Shown here: piece by piece, positions 28,853 to 42,377 of the stretch
Numbering within the stretch: the first letter of the stretch is position 1
How the letters are laid out: the number at the start of each line of letters is the position of its first letter
DNA from: Pagrus major
Lineage: Eukaryota; Chordata; Actinopteri; Spariformes; Sparidae
Assembly (NCBI RefSeq): GCF_040436345.1
Contig: NC_133221.1
Span: 4,729,663-4,793,662 of the forward strand
Length of the DNA: 64,000 nt
Direction of reading: 5' to 3'
The notes under the pieces: generated by a model
Told to the model about the DNA's origin: nothing
Databases searched by the model: none
Seen by the model: the letters and a program-made list of their open reading frames with translations, nothing else
Program-made: the position numbers and the translations under genes

Positions 28853-31800
28853 TCAGCCCGACTTGGCTCCCACCAGTTTTATCAGTCCATCTGTGCTCAT
28901 GGACTTGGGGCGCTCCAACGGGAAGCCCAGAGCTCTACTCCACACCAGCTGAGCCAGCACGCCGAGGGCTCGGGACACGCCGAACAGCACAGTGTAGTAG
29001 TTCATCTCGGTCATGCCGTAGTACTGCACAGACGGGGCAAACAGAGACAGGCATGTCAGGATCTGTACTGGCTACCATACGGTGGCAAATGTGGGATTAA
29101 AAGTAGGGCTGCATGATATATTGTTTCTGCATCGACATCGGACGTGTAATGTCAGGTAAGGCAAATTAACTCAAATCCTGCTACAGCTTTTCTTGCTGCT
29201 CGAAATTTGCACATTTTCCACGACTAATCTACGAGAGAAGTCCGTCTGATATAGCATAATTTACTCTCATTTAAGGGGTTTGTGGTTGGCATGCAGGCTC
29301 CACACAAACAGTGCTCAAGTGGCTTGAGCAGCCCACAGCGCCGCCATCAGGACTGTCGGACTGGCCATTAGGATTTCCTGCATTTCTTACCAATGGCCAG
29401 TCCGACTATGTTGCTGTGTGTGCATCCTTGGAGACTTGTCACAGAAATGAAGAACTTTGAGCAACAACCAAAAAGAGCTGGCAGGTGAGAGCATAATCGA
29501 AGCGTCACGTTGTGTCCCCGGGTATTACAGTGTATTTAGGGCAAATGTAAGTCTTCCAGAGAACCTGATATGGAAAGGGCAGAAAAGAGGACGCTCGCAG
29601 CTTGTGAGAAAAAGTCACGGGACACCGAAGACTAAAGAGGAAAAGCGCTGGCAGTCCTGGATGTGTGTTTTTCCCCAATGTGAGTTGCGCGTCTGATAAA
29701 ACCTGTGATATGTCTTTTTTTGCGGTTGTGAACTGGATTCGGACGGACTAAACCATTGACCATCCACAAAATGGACCAATTACCAAGTGGACTGAACTCT
29801 GGAATGCGTCTCTCATACGCACACCGACAACAATATTGAACTTAGTGTTGTCTATTTACTTTTGTCAGTTTTTTCTTCTATCTTGCAGCCCTAACTTAAA
29901 GCCACCGTGTGTGTCTTACCTGCAGCAGCACTCCGCTGTGGGCGTCGACATTGGGCCAGGGGTTCTTGGCCTTACCCTGCTCCAGCAGCACGTTGGGCAC
30001 AATCTTGTAAAGCTGGGCGACCAACTTGAACATGGGGTCGTTGGGCAGGTGCTTCAGGGCAAACTCACGCTGGCAGGTGTAACGTGGGTCAGTCTTCCTC
30101 AGGACGGCGTGGCCATAACCGGGCACAACCTACGAAGACGGAGGACAACTTTGCCTCAATCTTTGAACTGCACCAGGATTTTTTATTTAAATCTTTGCAA
30201 AGTATTTTTACACCAGCTATTAAGTGTTCATTAAAAACAGAAAAGACAGAAACGATATCAAGTTATAAAGAACAGACTGAGGTTTATCAAAAAAGGCTGG
30301 ATAAAAAAAAATAATTTAAAAAAAAAAATCGCTTTTCATTTGAATGAATTAACATCAATGATAAATTCCTGAGATGGATCTCTGAAGGTTTTCTGCCACA
30401 CTGGCTGGTAAATGTTTGTATCAAAATAGTCACGTATTAAAAACTACGCTGAGAGTCTCTGCGGCACGTTGATGTAATTTATGGAAGCGCTGCTTCGGTC
30501 CTCTACTGTGTCAGAGTTTCACACACAGGGACTTCATGATGCATTCAGGTGCACATTATAAACTCTGAACTCTATATCTGAACGGCCACAGACATTGTTT
30601 AAAACTTGAAAGTATATTTTTTTTGGTGTTGAAATATATAGGCCTATATCTGTTATTACTGTCTTGCTCTTTCACTACATTATTTTTAATACTTGGATGC
30701 TAAAATCAAAACAACATTGCCTTCTTTTCTCTTCACAGCCAAATAACAACAAATGTCCAAAACCACTGAATTCTTAAAGTAAACATTAATATTGTTAATA
30801 ATGCAGCAGGTTGGTGGGTCTGTTATATCCTGAACTAAATTGTAATAAAAATAACTACAATAGGTTGTGGGAGTGGCGTCTTTACCCTTCCAGACTTGAG
30901 TGTGTTCCAGATGTAATCCCTCATCTTCTCATCGGACACCTCTCCGCCCATCTCCTTCTGCAGGGCGGTCAGCCACACCAGCACCTCCTGTGACACGAAG
31001 AGGAAAAACCTTGTTGAGTTAAGTTCAAAACAGTGTTTAGAGTATAAACAGTAAAAATACCGCAGAAGGGAGTGTGGCAGCAACTAGTAAACAGGTTCAC
31101 ACACCTACGCCTCATGTTTGAAAGAAGCCACAATTAATTTTACAATACAACTCTGGCAATATGTCAAAATGTTCAGTATGTGAGGAAACTAAGAAGCAAA
31201 CGAGCACCAAAACTGTCTCGGAGACATTGTCAGACTGTTTAAAAGAGGCCCCGTACAACTATTTGGCTAATAATAAAACAGATTGAATAAAACAGACATT
31301 ATTGAAGGTGGAGCAGGGAGTTTTGACAACTTGTGGGCTTGCTGAAGCAGCTGTGGAGATGAACTTAACTCCCAAAATAAGCTTTACAATTCAACACTGA
31401 GGCAGCATCCTTCTCCGTTGTGTCATTATTTTAATCCCCAGTTCTGTTCACTTGCTGTACTGACAAGTGCCACCGTGGTGAGGAGGAAAAATACAACGTT
31501 AACCTGAACTGTCACGTCGTGTGAAAAGAGCCGCCATTAAATTGTTCCAATAGACGTTCGTCAGGAAATTTTGACTTGTCATTGTAAGAAAAGCACAGGT
31601 GCTACCCCGACAGTGTGACAGTGATCCAGCGTGCATAATTACCAGGACGCCGAAAGTGAAGCAGCTAAAATAATTCAGCCGTCGTTAAATTTAATGTAAC
31701 TGAGCTTTTCCTACTGGGACATGTCAAAATGTCTCCTGTGGAAAAAAAAAAAAGCCGACTGGGAGACGACTTGAAGGGTGCCAATAAATCACAGTGAAAA

Positions 31801-34800
31801 TAACGATTAGCTCTGTACAAACCTGATTGGCCAGGCCGTGAAGAGGACCGGCCAGACCATTCATGGCGGCGCTGAAGGACAGGTAGGGGTCAGACAGAGC
31901 ACTTCCCACCAAGTGGCTGGTGTGGGCACTGACGTTGCCTCCTTCATGATCACTGCAGCACAAGAAAACAGTCACAAATTACAACATGTTGGCGTTCGCT
32001 ACATCTGAGCTCTGAGTGGTGAACGGAGCCTGTTGGTCCGTGTTGCATTTAACCGTTTCAAATTAACAACATCACAACAGAAAGACACTGATGTCGTCAC
32101 TGCCGCTCCTTTTCAGGAAAATCATTTTAAATGGGTCGTAACTAATCACCCGTCTCCATGGTAACCAAGCAAATGAAGGAGAAGCTTGTTCTGGCTTTAT
32201 CAGACAGATTCTCCCATGACAGAGACAGAAAAGCCCACGTGTTTGAGCAGATCAGCGAAGGGTCGTGCTTTCATCACCCTACACACAGTATATGCTTGTT
32301 GTTAGCTGTGCAGTCGACCCTCCGTTAACATTGTGTTATGCAGAATTATTTCTTCTCACCACACAAAAGTGCTTAATCCCAGCGCTTTTCTGCCAGATAA
32401 GAAAGCCAATAATGGGCACAGGGCCTAACATCTTTTGATATACGTCAGAAATAACAATTCTCATTTCAACATGTCATCCCTTTGATTCTTTTTTATGTTA
32501 AATACATGGATAAAACCAATATTATCTTGGGCACAGAAAAAGATAATCTGTTTGAAGTGGTTTCCAATTCTTCAAACACCTCATCTGAGTTTTGTTTCAA
32601 GCTCGACATTTAAATTAACATGAATATTGTCTGACTTTGATCAAACTGTGACCAGAAACAGCAACGCAGCACAAATCTAGCTAGTTTATAATCCGATGTT
32701 TCAAGTCGTACCTGTGGATGGTGAGGTAGAGCCTCATTAGCTCGGTGAACTGGGCGTCTCCGTAACCCAGCATGTTGGTGAAGTTGTGGGACCAGTCCAG
32801 GTTGGAGTCGATGGCTCCGATGCTGCTGCCTTCGCGGTACAGGTTGCGGTAGATCTTGGCAGCAATGCAGGGCAGCTTGGCGATCAAGTCCATGGAGTCT
32901 TCGTAGACAAACTAGGGGAATACATGTAAAAGGGTTTGGAACGAGAACAATCTACAACCATGCCTTCAGCTCTGTGAAGCTGTAACACTCTTTACACAAC
33001 AGAAAAACAACATTGTTGGATTTAAAAAAGGGATTAAGAGCGTGAATCTGTAACACGTTCAATGGCAATCTGATATTTCACTTTGGACAAACATTTCTAT
33101 CCTAGCGCCAAGCCACCAGCCTGTTTTAAAATGAGACGTGTCGACGTGAACTCACCTCCCAGTACTTGGACTTGTGGACGCCCTCAGAGTAAGCCCGTGC
33201 GAAGCTGCTCTCGCTGTTCAGAGCGGTGATGGCAGCACTGAACTGAGACATGGGGTGCAGGTTTGTGGGGAAGTTATCCAGCATGGTGACAACGTGGGAG
33301 GGAAGTGCTGCTCTCTTCGCCCACTCTTTGGAAACCCAGTTCACCTGGAGGGACAGAAACACACAGTAATGCTTTTCTGCTCCTTCTGAATCAGATTTGT
33401 TGTTGGAAATGCACGCGACAGAGATACATGCACAGATTTAGTTGCAACTTTATTTTCCCAGCAAATATTACATACAGTGCCACAGTAGTGTACAACAAAA
33501 GTATTTGCTACGTGATATCATCCTTAGCTGACCTCTTTTTGCAGCAACAGATGCACTAAAATTAATCATAAAGACCAAAGGGTAAAAGAGGTGAAAGCTA
33601 TTCCCTCCAGGGAAATGTTGCAGTCAGCTAAAAGGACAAGGCTTATCGGTCATTATCCTCCTATCACCCTTCAAGGAGATAGCAGACATCAACAAAATGC
33701 CCATTTAAGGTACAGACTAACTCTTGTTTTATAGTTATATAATAGTGTCTGGTTTATATAAGACAATGTCCTGGAGTCATAAATAATTGACTACTCATTT
33801 CCAAAACTTCTGCTTGCCAAACATTTTGAGATTAACCTTCCCATGTTAATAACAAGGTAACACTGGTCCTGTTACCTCTCACATTATCGAGCTCCTTCTT
33901 CAACAGAAGCAATTATAATAAATATTTGATTTTGAAAAGGCTGAAATGGTGCGGGGGGATTCTGTCAAAATCTGACAAGCACTGTGTGAGATACCAGGAC
34001 GGACAGATGGATGGCGAGAGAACGAACAGCTGCCTCATTATAACTACTGTAGAATAATCTTTGCAGCTCCAGCGATTTTTTTCCGACTCACCTGCTCCTC
34101 AGTGGGCACCTGTCCTGTGACCAGCAGCCAGAAGAGGCCTTCAGGCAGCGGCTCGTCACCTCCTGGAGCTTTAGGCAGCAGCTGCTGGCACTCGGGAATG
34201 CTGTAGCCCCTGAAACGGATGCCCTGTGTATCAAAGGAGAGGGGGGACGTGACACAACGTGAATATACATATTAACATTATCCTGAAATGCCCCGTCAAG
34301 TGAGTGTTGGCAAGCTGCCACCATCAGCTCTGGCTCTAACAATGAATCTCGATAATTCAATATCTCATTCCACGTGGTGGCCAGCCAACAAGATATACGA
34401 CAGCAATCCCATTCTGGGACTAAAAACTCGCAGCTTCAGGAGGAAGGCAATCAACATAAGTGCCTACGAGGCGGGCTCATCTCCAAATGGCAAAAAAAGT
34501 GTTTGAATAAGATCGCTGTAAGAATCATAATACTTTGTGCCACTTTCTGAGGCATACTGACCTCGTCGGGATCCAAAACAGAGGTCTCGTACACCAGACC
34601 CTTCATCCCCCTCATACCTCCATAGACCTGTGGATGAAAACAAGCAGACAGAGATTTAACAAAGAGAAAACTGTCTTGTTAGCACTAATCTCCAAATCCA
34701 GGATTGGATTTGACTCGTCAGTTCAAACATTTTTTTGCTATGATATTTATAGACTATACTTCCTTTGTAAAAATAACAGCCATATATTTTTCCTGGCTTT

Positions 34801-36110
34801 TTTCAGCATGTGTATATTCTTGCAGCGGTTGCCGATGGTACCGGTATTATATGTTGTTTGGGCATACACCGTTTATTATTATTTATATAAAATCTATATT
34901 TAGTCAGACGACGGACGCCACAATTACAAACTGAAGGCGTCTGCTCCATGTAGCAGCAGTACAGTCACAGCACAGACTAGCAGGACTCTTTTTTTACTTC
35001 TGACGTGAGGCTAAGGAGAGTTGACTGACAAGATGACGGCGGATGATTTGTTGTCAGAGCAAAGGCGCCTATGTGGCAATATTCCCGATTTACACCGAGT
35101 GCTACGGGGGAATCTGTCATTGTTAATAAAAAGGGAAAACGAGTTCTGTCCCACACTGAGAAGTTGGAGTTGTGCAGCCTCTCTCCCGCAGCACTTCATT
35201 TAACAGCTCCTTCTTGCTCCATTACTCCCACAGACTAAATAAAAAACTACTCTGACATATTTCAAGCTGATCCGCTGTCAACAAATGCTGCAAATTAATG
35301 TTGTTTTTCACTGCAGACGGAATTTAGATCAACAATCACAGTAAGTGCTAAATTCACTGAACACACCGCATACTGTAAGTAGCCTACTTCTTAATAAAAG
35401 TCAACTCATGATTCTCCAGTTAAGTGTTTTTGTTAGCAGTTAACTTACACAAAGCTTAAGTAATGAGCACCATTTCTCGTAAAAAGCCCAATGTAATCGT
35501 AACGCCGGTGTTGACACAAGCTTATTCATTGGGGTGAATAGTTCATCACAGCAGCAGCCCCAGTGTGTGGGGGTGCGTTTGAAGCAACAAGTGATATTGT
35601 TCTCTCTCTTCGGACGGAGCTGGACGCCTGCAAGAAGACTCGCTTGGAAGGAAAGGAAACCGGGAGAGTCGCTGATCCTGCTTTTGCTTTTAATAATTGA
35701 AACCGAGCGCTAATTACAATTGATTTTCGATTCCCAATCGACATCATGACACCCCCAGTTAACACATACAGCTATGTGTTTGCAGTTATTAGTATTGGAG
35801 CGCAAATCTATTGACTGAAACTCAACAACTGCCAATTTTGGTAATCAACAGCTGCCAAGTCTTTTACCTAAATCCTATATTACATAAAGCATGTAATACC
35901 CTGCAGTGGCAAGCTTGAATACTAATAATAAATAGATTTACATAACAGACAGCAGCTTAATCAGGCCACAGCTTCATGTTTCCTTTTTGTTGTTACAGGT
36001 GAAACAGATCTATGTCAGGACCAAAGAAATTCTTCCAAAATGCCCATGGCAACTATCCAGGGGGTCAAAGATGTGCGACTGAGAAAACATGATGGTGTGG
36101 TTGCTGCAGT

Positions 36111-36146
<36 letters not shown>

Positions 36147-39100
36147 GGCAGGGTACAGTAAAGGTCTGAGTGACTCAGCTAAAACGTCTCTGTTGGCAGA
36201 AAGCAGCGCAGCTTCATATTGTGACCTCTGAGGGAGACGACCGAACAGTGATACCTGACACAGTAAATACGACCGGGCAGGCCTGGGCAGATTAGGAAAC
36301 GTCTAATCTACATCATAGCTGAAAGCCTACATGCTCCTTCTTATAATCAAATGTGTGTCTCTGCTCTAATTGTGTTATAAGCCCTCGGCAACAATCCCGT
36401 TTATTTTGTCCCGCATCTCGAGAGTGACTCACCATGTCAACAGTAACTTGTCCTATGTTGGTTTTGCCATACTGTTGTTTAAAGTTCTTGATCCTGGTCT
36501 GTTCTTTAGGGATAAGGTCCGACAGAACATCCTTCAGATTCTGCAGAAACAGAACATTTTAAGTCAGCCGCGCACTTGATCAAACATCTAGTCTGACAAT
36601 ACAACACATTCCTCCAATGTGGGTTAATTAAACAGACTCTACGCAGACATCTAATGAAGGAAATTGATCTGTAGCTCCACAGCGGTCAGCATTTTCTATT
36701 AATACACAGAGCTAAAACAAGCGGCTCACAGACGACCACTTTGACTTCAGGATACAAACGGGGAAACAATTGAAGCATGAAAACAAATTTGTAGTGAACA
36801 GAACTTACTGTTGTTGATGCGCTGGCATTTCTGGCTGCCACGAGGAAGTAGGTGGCATTCTGTACAAAAAGACATGAAATATAATAAGATTTTGAGTATT
36901 AGTGGCACAAACACAAACCCTTAAAGGGCACAGCAGCATTTCGAGCTGATGGACTGAGATAACCCTGCAGCAGTTGAATATATTTTGGACAAAACGGACT
37001 TCCTCTCAGCCTCTCCTCACCATATCACACATAAGAGAAAACCAAAACAGACTTGAAATCAATCGACAATCACTTTATTTCTCCCCCCTGCACAAGGTGG
37101 CTGGGCAGATCTCTACCTACTGCAACAAGTAACAACTGGTGAAATCTATTCACAAACCGAAGCCTCATATCTGACTGTAAATGATGTGAAGATGTTCTGA
37201 GTCATATAAATATTGCTCCTTTTCTATCAAACAGCAGAGGGTGTGCTTTCATACAAATATACATGTACAACTGATTAATGTGCTCAAGTTTTCCATTTCA
37301 ATTTCCCAATATTTCTGACACTGTTGTCAAAGAAACTAGGGAGTTTCCTCAGATCAGTTGAGTCAGTTGAATAACTCCTTCATTTCAACACATGGCAGGA
37401 AATAGAGCGATTGTTTTGGATTGTAACCAGAGGGCCTTGTAATTGACTGAGACAACTAGTATTAGCATGCTGACATGCGGCATGGAAAAACTGAAATACG
37501 ACACCAAGGTAAACAAACTGCACGTTTGAGAACCTGTTGTATGACTGAGATAAGTCTGGAAATACTGAAGGTATTTGCCCAAACGAGCTATGTAAAAATC
37601 ACCCAAACATTTCTCTACGCTTGGGTTCTTAAGCCTTTGGACTGTTGCAGGAACTGAGACAAGACTCAGGGATGTAAGAGAGATTAAAAAACTACTGGTC
37701 CTGGCTATGAAAGTGTCTGGAGGCGAGTAATCTCTTCGAAAGCTCAGTGACAGCAGTGAGAAGTTGAGCCTGCTGTCGCTGCCACTGAAACAGGACTCCT
37801 CCCGTCAGCTTATTAAAATCATCAATGGCCGAGGGAGGAGTCTGGGGGACAGCTGGCTGGCTCTGCTCCCAATGGGATCCCCTCCCCATATCTACAACTG
37901 GTGAGACTGGTTAAAGGACTGACGGGGCTCGGGCTGAAACAAAAGGTAGGACCTTGCGTCACCGCACACACTCCACACAGCTGAGAGATTATGTAACAGC
38001 TCAGGGTCTTAAATATAGAGCGCCGGTTTCACTCAGTCACTCCACTTCCTTCCTGGGAGAAAGGTTAAAGCTACTACACTGGACAGAGCAGCATTGGAGT
38101 CAGAGAAAATGGTTAAATGGAAAAACACAAATTGATTCATCAGTAACTAAACACTGGCTTGGACAGGAAACGTGGTCGTAGAAATCACAAATTGTGCGTC
38201 GTCGTTTAGTGACACATTAACTACAACATGGGAGAATCTCTGCATTTCTTCAAAAAATCAATCTCTAAACCCTCAGAAATCATCTGTTCAATTGATTTTT
38301 CCTCTTTTTTTTCAGCAGGAGAGGAAGATGTCATCTTGGCATTTGGCCACAAAATATCTCCTTACACAAAAGGTCAACTTACTCTTGTTATTATCTGAGG
38401 CGATAAACTATTATGACTCCACCACGTGTTTTCTATCCTTGTCTGCATCTTGTGGATCATGTGATTTTAAGTCATATTCAGAGGCAAAAGTTTTTTATGC
38501 TTGCAGCGTCTTATCCAAGAGCTCACTAATAACTCTCCCGAGCAAAGACTACAACTGATAACAGAGACAGGGTGAGCGTGACACAGGTTAACTTTACATA
38601 TTCCTAATTGCAAGACTGATAACAGGGACACAACACCCCCACCACACCAGTCTGTACAGAGTTCAAGGAAGAAAACCATTTCGTCACTCATTACTACTTG
38701 CTTGAGGTGGAGGTGGGGGTGGGCATCTTGTGGGTTATCAGACATTTTTCAGTAGTGGATGACAAGTTGATATGAGGGGTATGAGTAGTCTGGGCTGAGA
38801 GGTCAGTGGAGTAAGACAGTAGGTTGCAGTCGCTGGAAGGTTACAGTCAGCATGGAGGGCACTTAGTTCATCACTGACAGGAGGGTTGGATAAAACATAC
38901 TTATCAAGGTGGTATAATTATCACATACTCAATTAAGTAAATTGGGAAATTAAACTGTTAAGTTGTGTCAATGGAGGTTACATATTTTAACCTGGAGTTA
39001 GACGCCAGAATATACAGTAAAACAATCCTTTCCACAGCGTTGCATAACTACTGAAATGTTGAATATTGCACAAATTATTTTCAGGACTTCATTAAAAGAG

Positions 39101-39706
39101 GTGACATTAGATAATGGGCTGATATCTTAACGTGAAGGTCAACGAGGGTGGTGGAGAATTACAAAGTTGAAGCTGAGTGTATAAGCTACCACAGTGTATA
39201 TACAATCGATGGACAGTAATTATCCTTTACTAATAAAAGAGAAACGTGACAGGGGGGAAGACTTAACGTAGCCCCAAGCTGACAAGGTCTCCTCACTTTC
39301 AGGTTAGAGAAACATGCCCAGGCGGTGACAATACCAGGCCAACACAGGGAGGGAGCAATGCTAACGTTAGCTTACAGTTCACATGTAACTCAAACAGCAT
39401 CCCCTTGAAATACAACACGAAACAACGGCGACTTTTATACAGTTTGAAACGCAGTAGAAGGTACTAGCCACGCTCTGGGTCAACAGCATTTCACAATGTG
39501 GTTAACAGCGCTAAGCTAAGCTAAGCTAAGCTAGCTAACGTCAACTAGCTTGCCGTTAGGCTACGTCGTTAGCCGGCTAGCCTAGCGGTTAGCTTCCAAG
39601 GTAACGTCCACAGTTTGGATAAAGTGGCGTCGAGGCTGTTTTATTGTTCTCTTACCTTTGAATTGAGCAGTTTAGGCGCTAGCCTGCTGACGGAGAGGAA
39701 GGACAT
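28853..39706 (-). CDS. cs: Citrate synthase, mitochondrial
   Basis: Eleven exons in minus-strand order: 39706-39656, 36859-36809, 36540-36433, 34627-34562, 34223-34092, 33344-33156, 32911-32712, 31952-31823, 30987-30886, 30129-29920 and 29023-28853. They give 469 aa (human precursor 466). The enzyme condenses acetyl-CoA with oxaloacetate in the mitochondrial matrix, the first TCA-cycle step. Exons 1-2 encode an Arg/Ser/Ala-rich presequence ([17 protein letters not shown] then [11 protein letters not shown]). The catalytic residues are His304 (GPLHGLANQ), His350 ([14 protein letters not shown]) and Asp405 (PNVDAHSGV), equivalent to pig His274, His320 and Asp375 with the same 46- and 55-residue spacing. 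All junctions are GT-AG and in frame. The C-terminus is less conserved (LVGAKSG). The gene is complete and appears functional. Confidence 0.98.
29104..29893. mobile_element. hAT-like TIR element in cs intron 10
   Basis: The ends TAGGGCTGCATGATA and TATCTTGCAGCCCTA are inverted repeats. The flanks ATTAAAAG and ACTTAAAG agree at 6 of 8 positions, consistent with a decayed 8-bp target-site duplication as made by hAT transposases. A 79-codon frame inside (29457-29696) has no recognisable transposase motif. A perfect 15-bp stem (29355-29369 with 29392-29406) lies in the interior. The termini match the elements at 8675 and 49614. Confidence 0.7.
34650..35770. repeat. Repeat-like DNA in cs intron 3, element not resolved
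   Basis: AT-rich DNA with words seen in fish transposons: GGTTGCCGATGGTACCGGTA near 34828 and TCGATTCCCAATCGACATCA with TGACACCCCC near 35728-35754. Two 60-residue frames overlap in opposite orientations at 35011-35203, which argues against a real gene. I cannot fix ends or family. Confidence 0.3.
36112..36141. repeat. (GT)n microsatellite in cs intron 3
   Basis: A near-perfect GT run of about 15 units. Confidence 0.95.
37692..37889 (-). other. Unrecognised 65-codon open frame in cs intron 1
   Basis: On the cs strand, an ATG with G at -3 and G at +4 opens a 65-residue frame with mixed, natural-looking composition ([36 protein letters not shown]). A TATATTTAAG on the same strand lies about 125 bases upstream (near 38010), and a possible acceptor ends about 20 bases before the ATG. 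I do not recognise the protein. It could be a nested microprotein gene, the last exon of something decayed, a transposon-derived domain, or chance. Confidence 0.25.
39511..39530. repeat. (CTAAG)4 short tandem repeat
   Basis: Four CTAAG units followed by CTAGCTAACG-type words, just inside cs intron 1. Confidence 0.9.
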
Positions 39707-39930
39707 AGTGTCTGTGTAAAAGTCTTATTTCCACTTATTCTTTACAACTAAGGAAGCCGCTGCCCGTGCACCGCGGAGTTGGTTGAAGGTGCCCCTCCAG
39801 AAAGCAGAAGGTTGAAGAGGGATTCTGGCCCGCACGCAGCGGCGGTGTTGATTGGACGATTGGCCGCATCGGTGCAATTGCGTAGTCGGCTTTGATTGGC
39901 TGGAGGGCCATCGGGTGTACGCTGATTGGA
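39707..39930 (-). promoter_or_regulatory. cs promoter with four CCAAT boxes
   Basis: Read on the minus strand, CCAAT occurs at 39851-39855, 39859-39863, 39895-39899 and 39925-39929, about 145-225 bases upstream of the cs ATG in CpG-rich DNA without a TATA box. Clusters of NF-Y sites are usual in housekeeping promoters. The exact transcription start is not visible. Confidence 0.65.
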
Positions 39931-40502
39931 TCAGAGGCCCACCCTCTGACTGTGACGACAACTGCAGATCAGGATGTGTTCAAGAGCAAGTTGAACAATC
40001 CCAAATGTGCACTTCATCTGTTGGAGCTAAACTCACTACTTAAATCACTTAAACTTAGTAAATTACAAAAAATGTAATAAATAAGAGCAACTTTGAAACT
40101 TATACCCTGAAACCTCTGTCTAATGTCTATATTGATCTATATATGTAATCATCTGTGTGTCTACTTACTTCATTTTTCTGTATTTAATTTTCATGTTATT
40201 TTTTTTAAACATATATTTATTTGTACTCTCCTTGTTTAATGTCCTTATGTAGCTCTATTTTCCGCTTATATTTGTTTTGTATGTGCTGCTGTTCGATTTA
40301 CCTTTAGTCTTTGTAAACTATTTGCTTTTCAATACAAAAAAAGAACAAACTTTAAAAAGATACTGATGACAGCTGGATAATATATCAATAATTCTTCTCT
40401 ACATCTACATCTCTTCATTTTGATTTATTAGCTTTAAGTGCACAGGTGCAATAAAGGGCATCGTGCATGATTCTCCAAAAAAAGCGACTCTTAGTTTGCT
40501 TC

Positions 40503-40836
40503 TTTAAAGGGGCACGACGTAGTTACGGAGAATAAATTCAAGGTCTGAATTTAATATTTCCAGTATTAATGAGGCAATAACACAAACTCAGACATATTTG
40601 TTTTTTCCATAACTGAATAAACAAGCTGTTCTCAGAGAAAAAATGTCTGATTGAAGCTAAAAAGGTGGCAGGGTCCGCCATATATAAACAAAGTGAAATT
40701 GTGTCGTCCTTTAAGATCATTTAAGGTCAGAGAGTTTGTTTATTTAGTTTGTTTAGGCATAAAACAATCAGTTAATGAAGATCTTTCTCTTCTGATTAAA
40801 ATTTCTTTCCCCTAAACTACATAGCGCACCTTTAAA
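40503..40836. mobile_element. Non-autonomous TIR element (TTTAAAGG.GC family)
   Basis: The left end TTTAAAGGGGCACGACGTAG and the right end, whose reverse complement reads TTTAAAGGTGCGCTATGTAG, form imperfect terminal inverted repeats about 330 bases apart. The interior has no coding potential. It lies between the cs promoter and the 3' end of the DPP-like gene. Confidence 0.7.
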
Positions 40837-41229
40837 AGTCTCCACTATTTTAAAATGTGGCATCAAATCGGTTATTTTGCCTGTAATCCTAGCCTGCACC
40901 TTTATATTATTTATATCTGTATTGTGCTGGTTTTGGCACTCAGTATGAGCATATGTTACAGTCAGTCAATGTTGGCAGGTGCTATAAATGGATCCCTTTC
41001 AGACCTGCTTTAGAAACCCTATTATCAGTGACCGTGATCTTTGTAGGAGCAGTAATAGCAGATAATCATTTATGTGAATGTCACAATCATGCTTCATGCA
41101 GAGATCAAAGTCAATATTCATCCACGTATTTGATAGGTAACTTGTTCATAACAATAGTTATCCCTTAAAATGACTCTGTTAGACCAGAGATGTTCAGTGA
41201 AGGAACCAAAGAAGTTTTTTTTTGCTGTA

Positions 41230-42377
41230 AAACAAGAAGTTCAAACTTTATTGTCAAGGATTGTTGGAAAAAAGGAGTAGCCGGTCGTTTAGAGTCAAGG
41301 GCATTCATTTTTAAACCAACTGCATGCAGTTTACCAGTATGGCTTGACTGATCGTTTGATGGTCAAGCCTACTGTCCACTACCCTTGTGAGATACTATAA
41401 TGGCTCAACGGTTTGTCCAAAGACATAATTTAATTCTGCAATACACAAGATATGATTAAAATGCCAGGATGTATCAAAACAGAGACATACTGCACTTCCA
41501 GATACAGTTCATACACAGGCCTACATGGACGTTCCTGCAGTCATCTTGAATCAGAGCTTGCTGTGTAAATAGCCTCAGTTGCATTCTCATTCTTAATCAC
41601 ATAATGCAAGAAATGCTGACAAAACCAGTGGATAAAGTCCACAAAATGTAGTTGGCACATTTAGGATGATCCATATGCTTCGTTATACTTTACTGTAAGC
41701 CGGGAACACACTGTACAACAGACCTAAAATAACTCAGATCTTATAATGACATCTTGAAGATTGTGGGGAGTCTTTCCAGGCCAGCGGGGCCAGTGTATCC
41801 AAGTTATCTGAGAGTTTACGATCCAATCCCTAGTGTTTGAATTTGTACTACTAGAATCTGCATTAATCTGTAGCGGTCCGAGCTGCTTTAATCAGAACGC
41901 TGTATTGAAAACCAACCGCAGGTATTTTACGCGGTCGTTAAATGTATTCGTTTTCATAGGTCATAAAGGTTTTTTAAGTCTTCCAGTGTGTTCCCAGCTG
42001 TTGGCAGATTTTGCACTTTTAACCCTGATGGGTGAGACTTGGACCTGCAAAACACAGAAGATGCAATGTAAACTAATCACCATCATGCAGCCATTACGAC
42101 ATGCATGTTTTAAAATCTCTGTAAACTTTTTGGCACATCAGTAGCCTTCTGGACCGCATCATCTCAGGTGAATTTTGTAAACAAACGGGGGCCTCAAACA
42201 TACAGTATAACAGCAGAAATAATCGTGTGCAACAAGGTATACCATACATCAATGTTTCCAGAAGTCATAGGAGGTGATCTGATGTGCTTGGTCCCCACTC
42301 CTGTGCTCTTGTGCCATATAATCCAACCCAAGGTAATGCATAAGATGGCATACAGTCTTTAGATAGTCCCTCTGGGC
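41230..42377 (-). other. 3'UTR of the DPP6/DPP10-like gene
   Basis: On the minus strand, 1.1 kb of non-coding DNA follows the stop and reaches AATAAA (plus-strand TTTATT at 41247-41252), with A-rich then C-containing sequence beyond. No exon is seen. Confidence 0.55.

Noticed and set aside
35011-35203. Two overlapping frames of about 60 codons in opposite strands
   Set aside because: They mirror each other in repeat-like intronic DNA, which argues for chance rather than coding.
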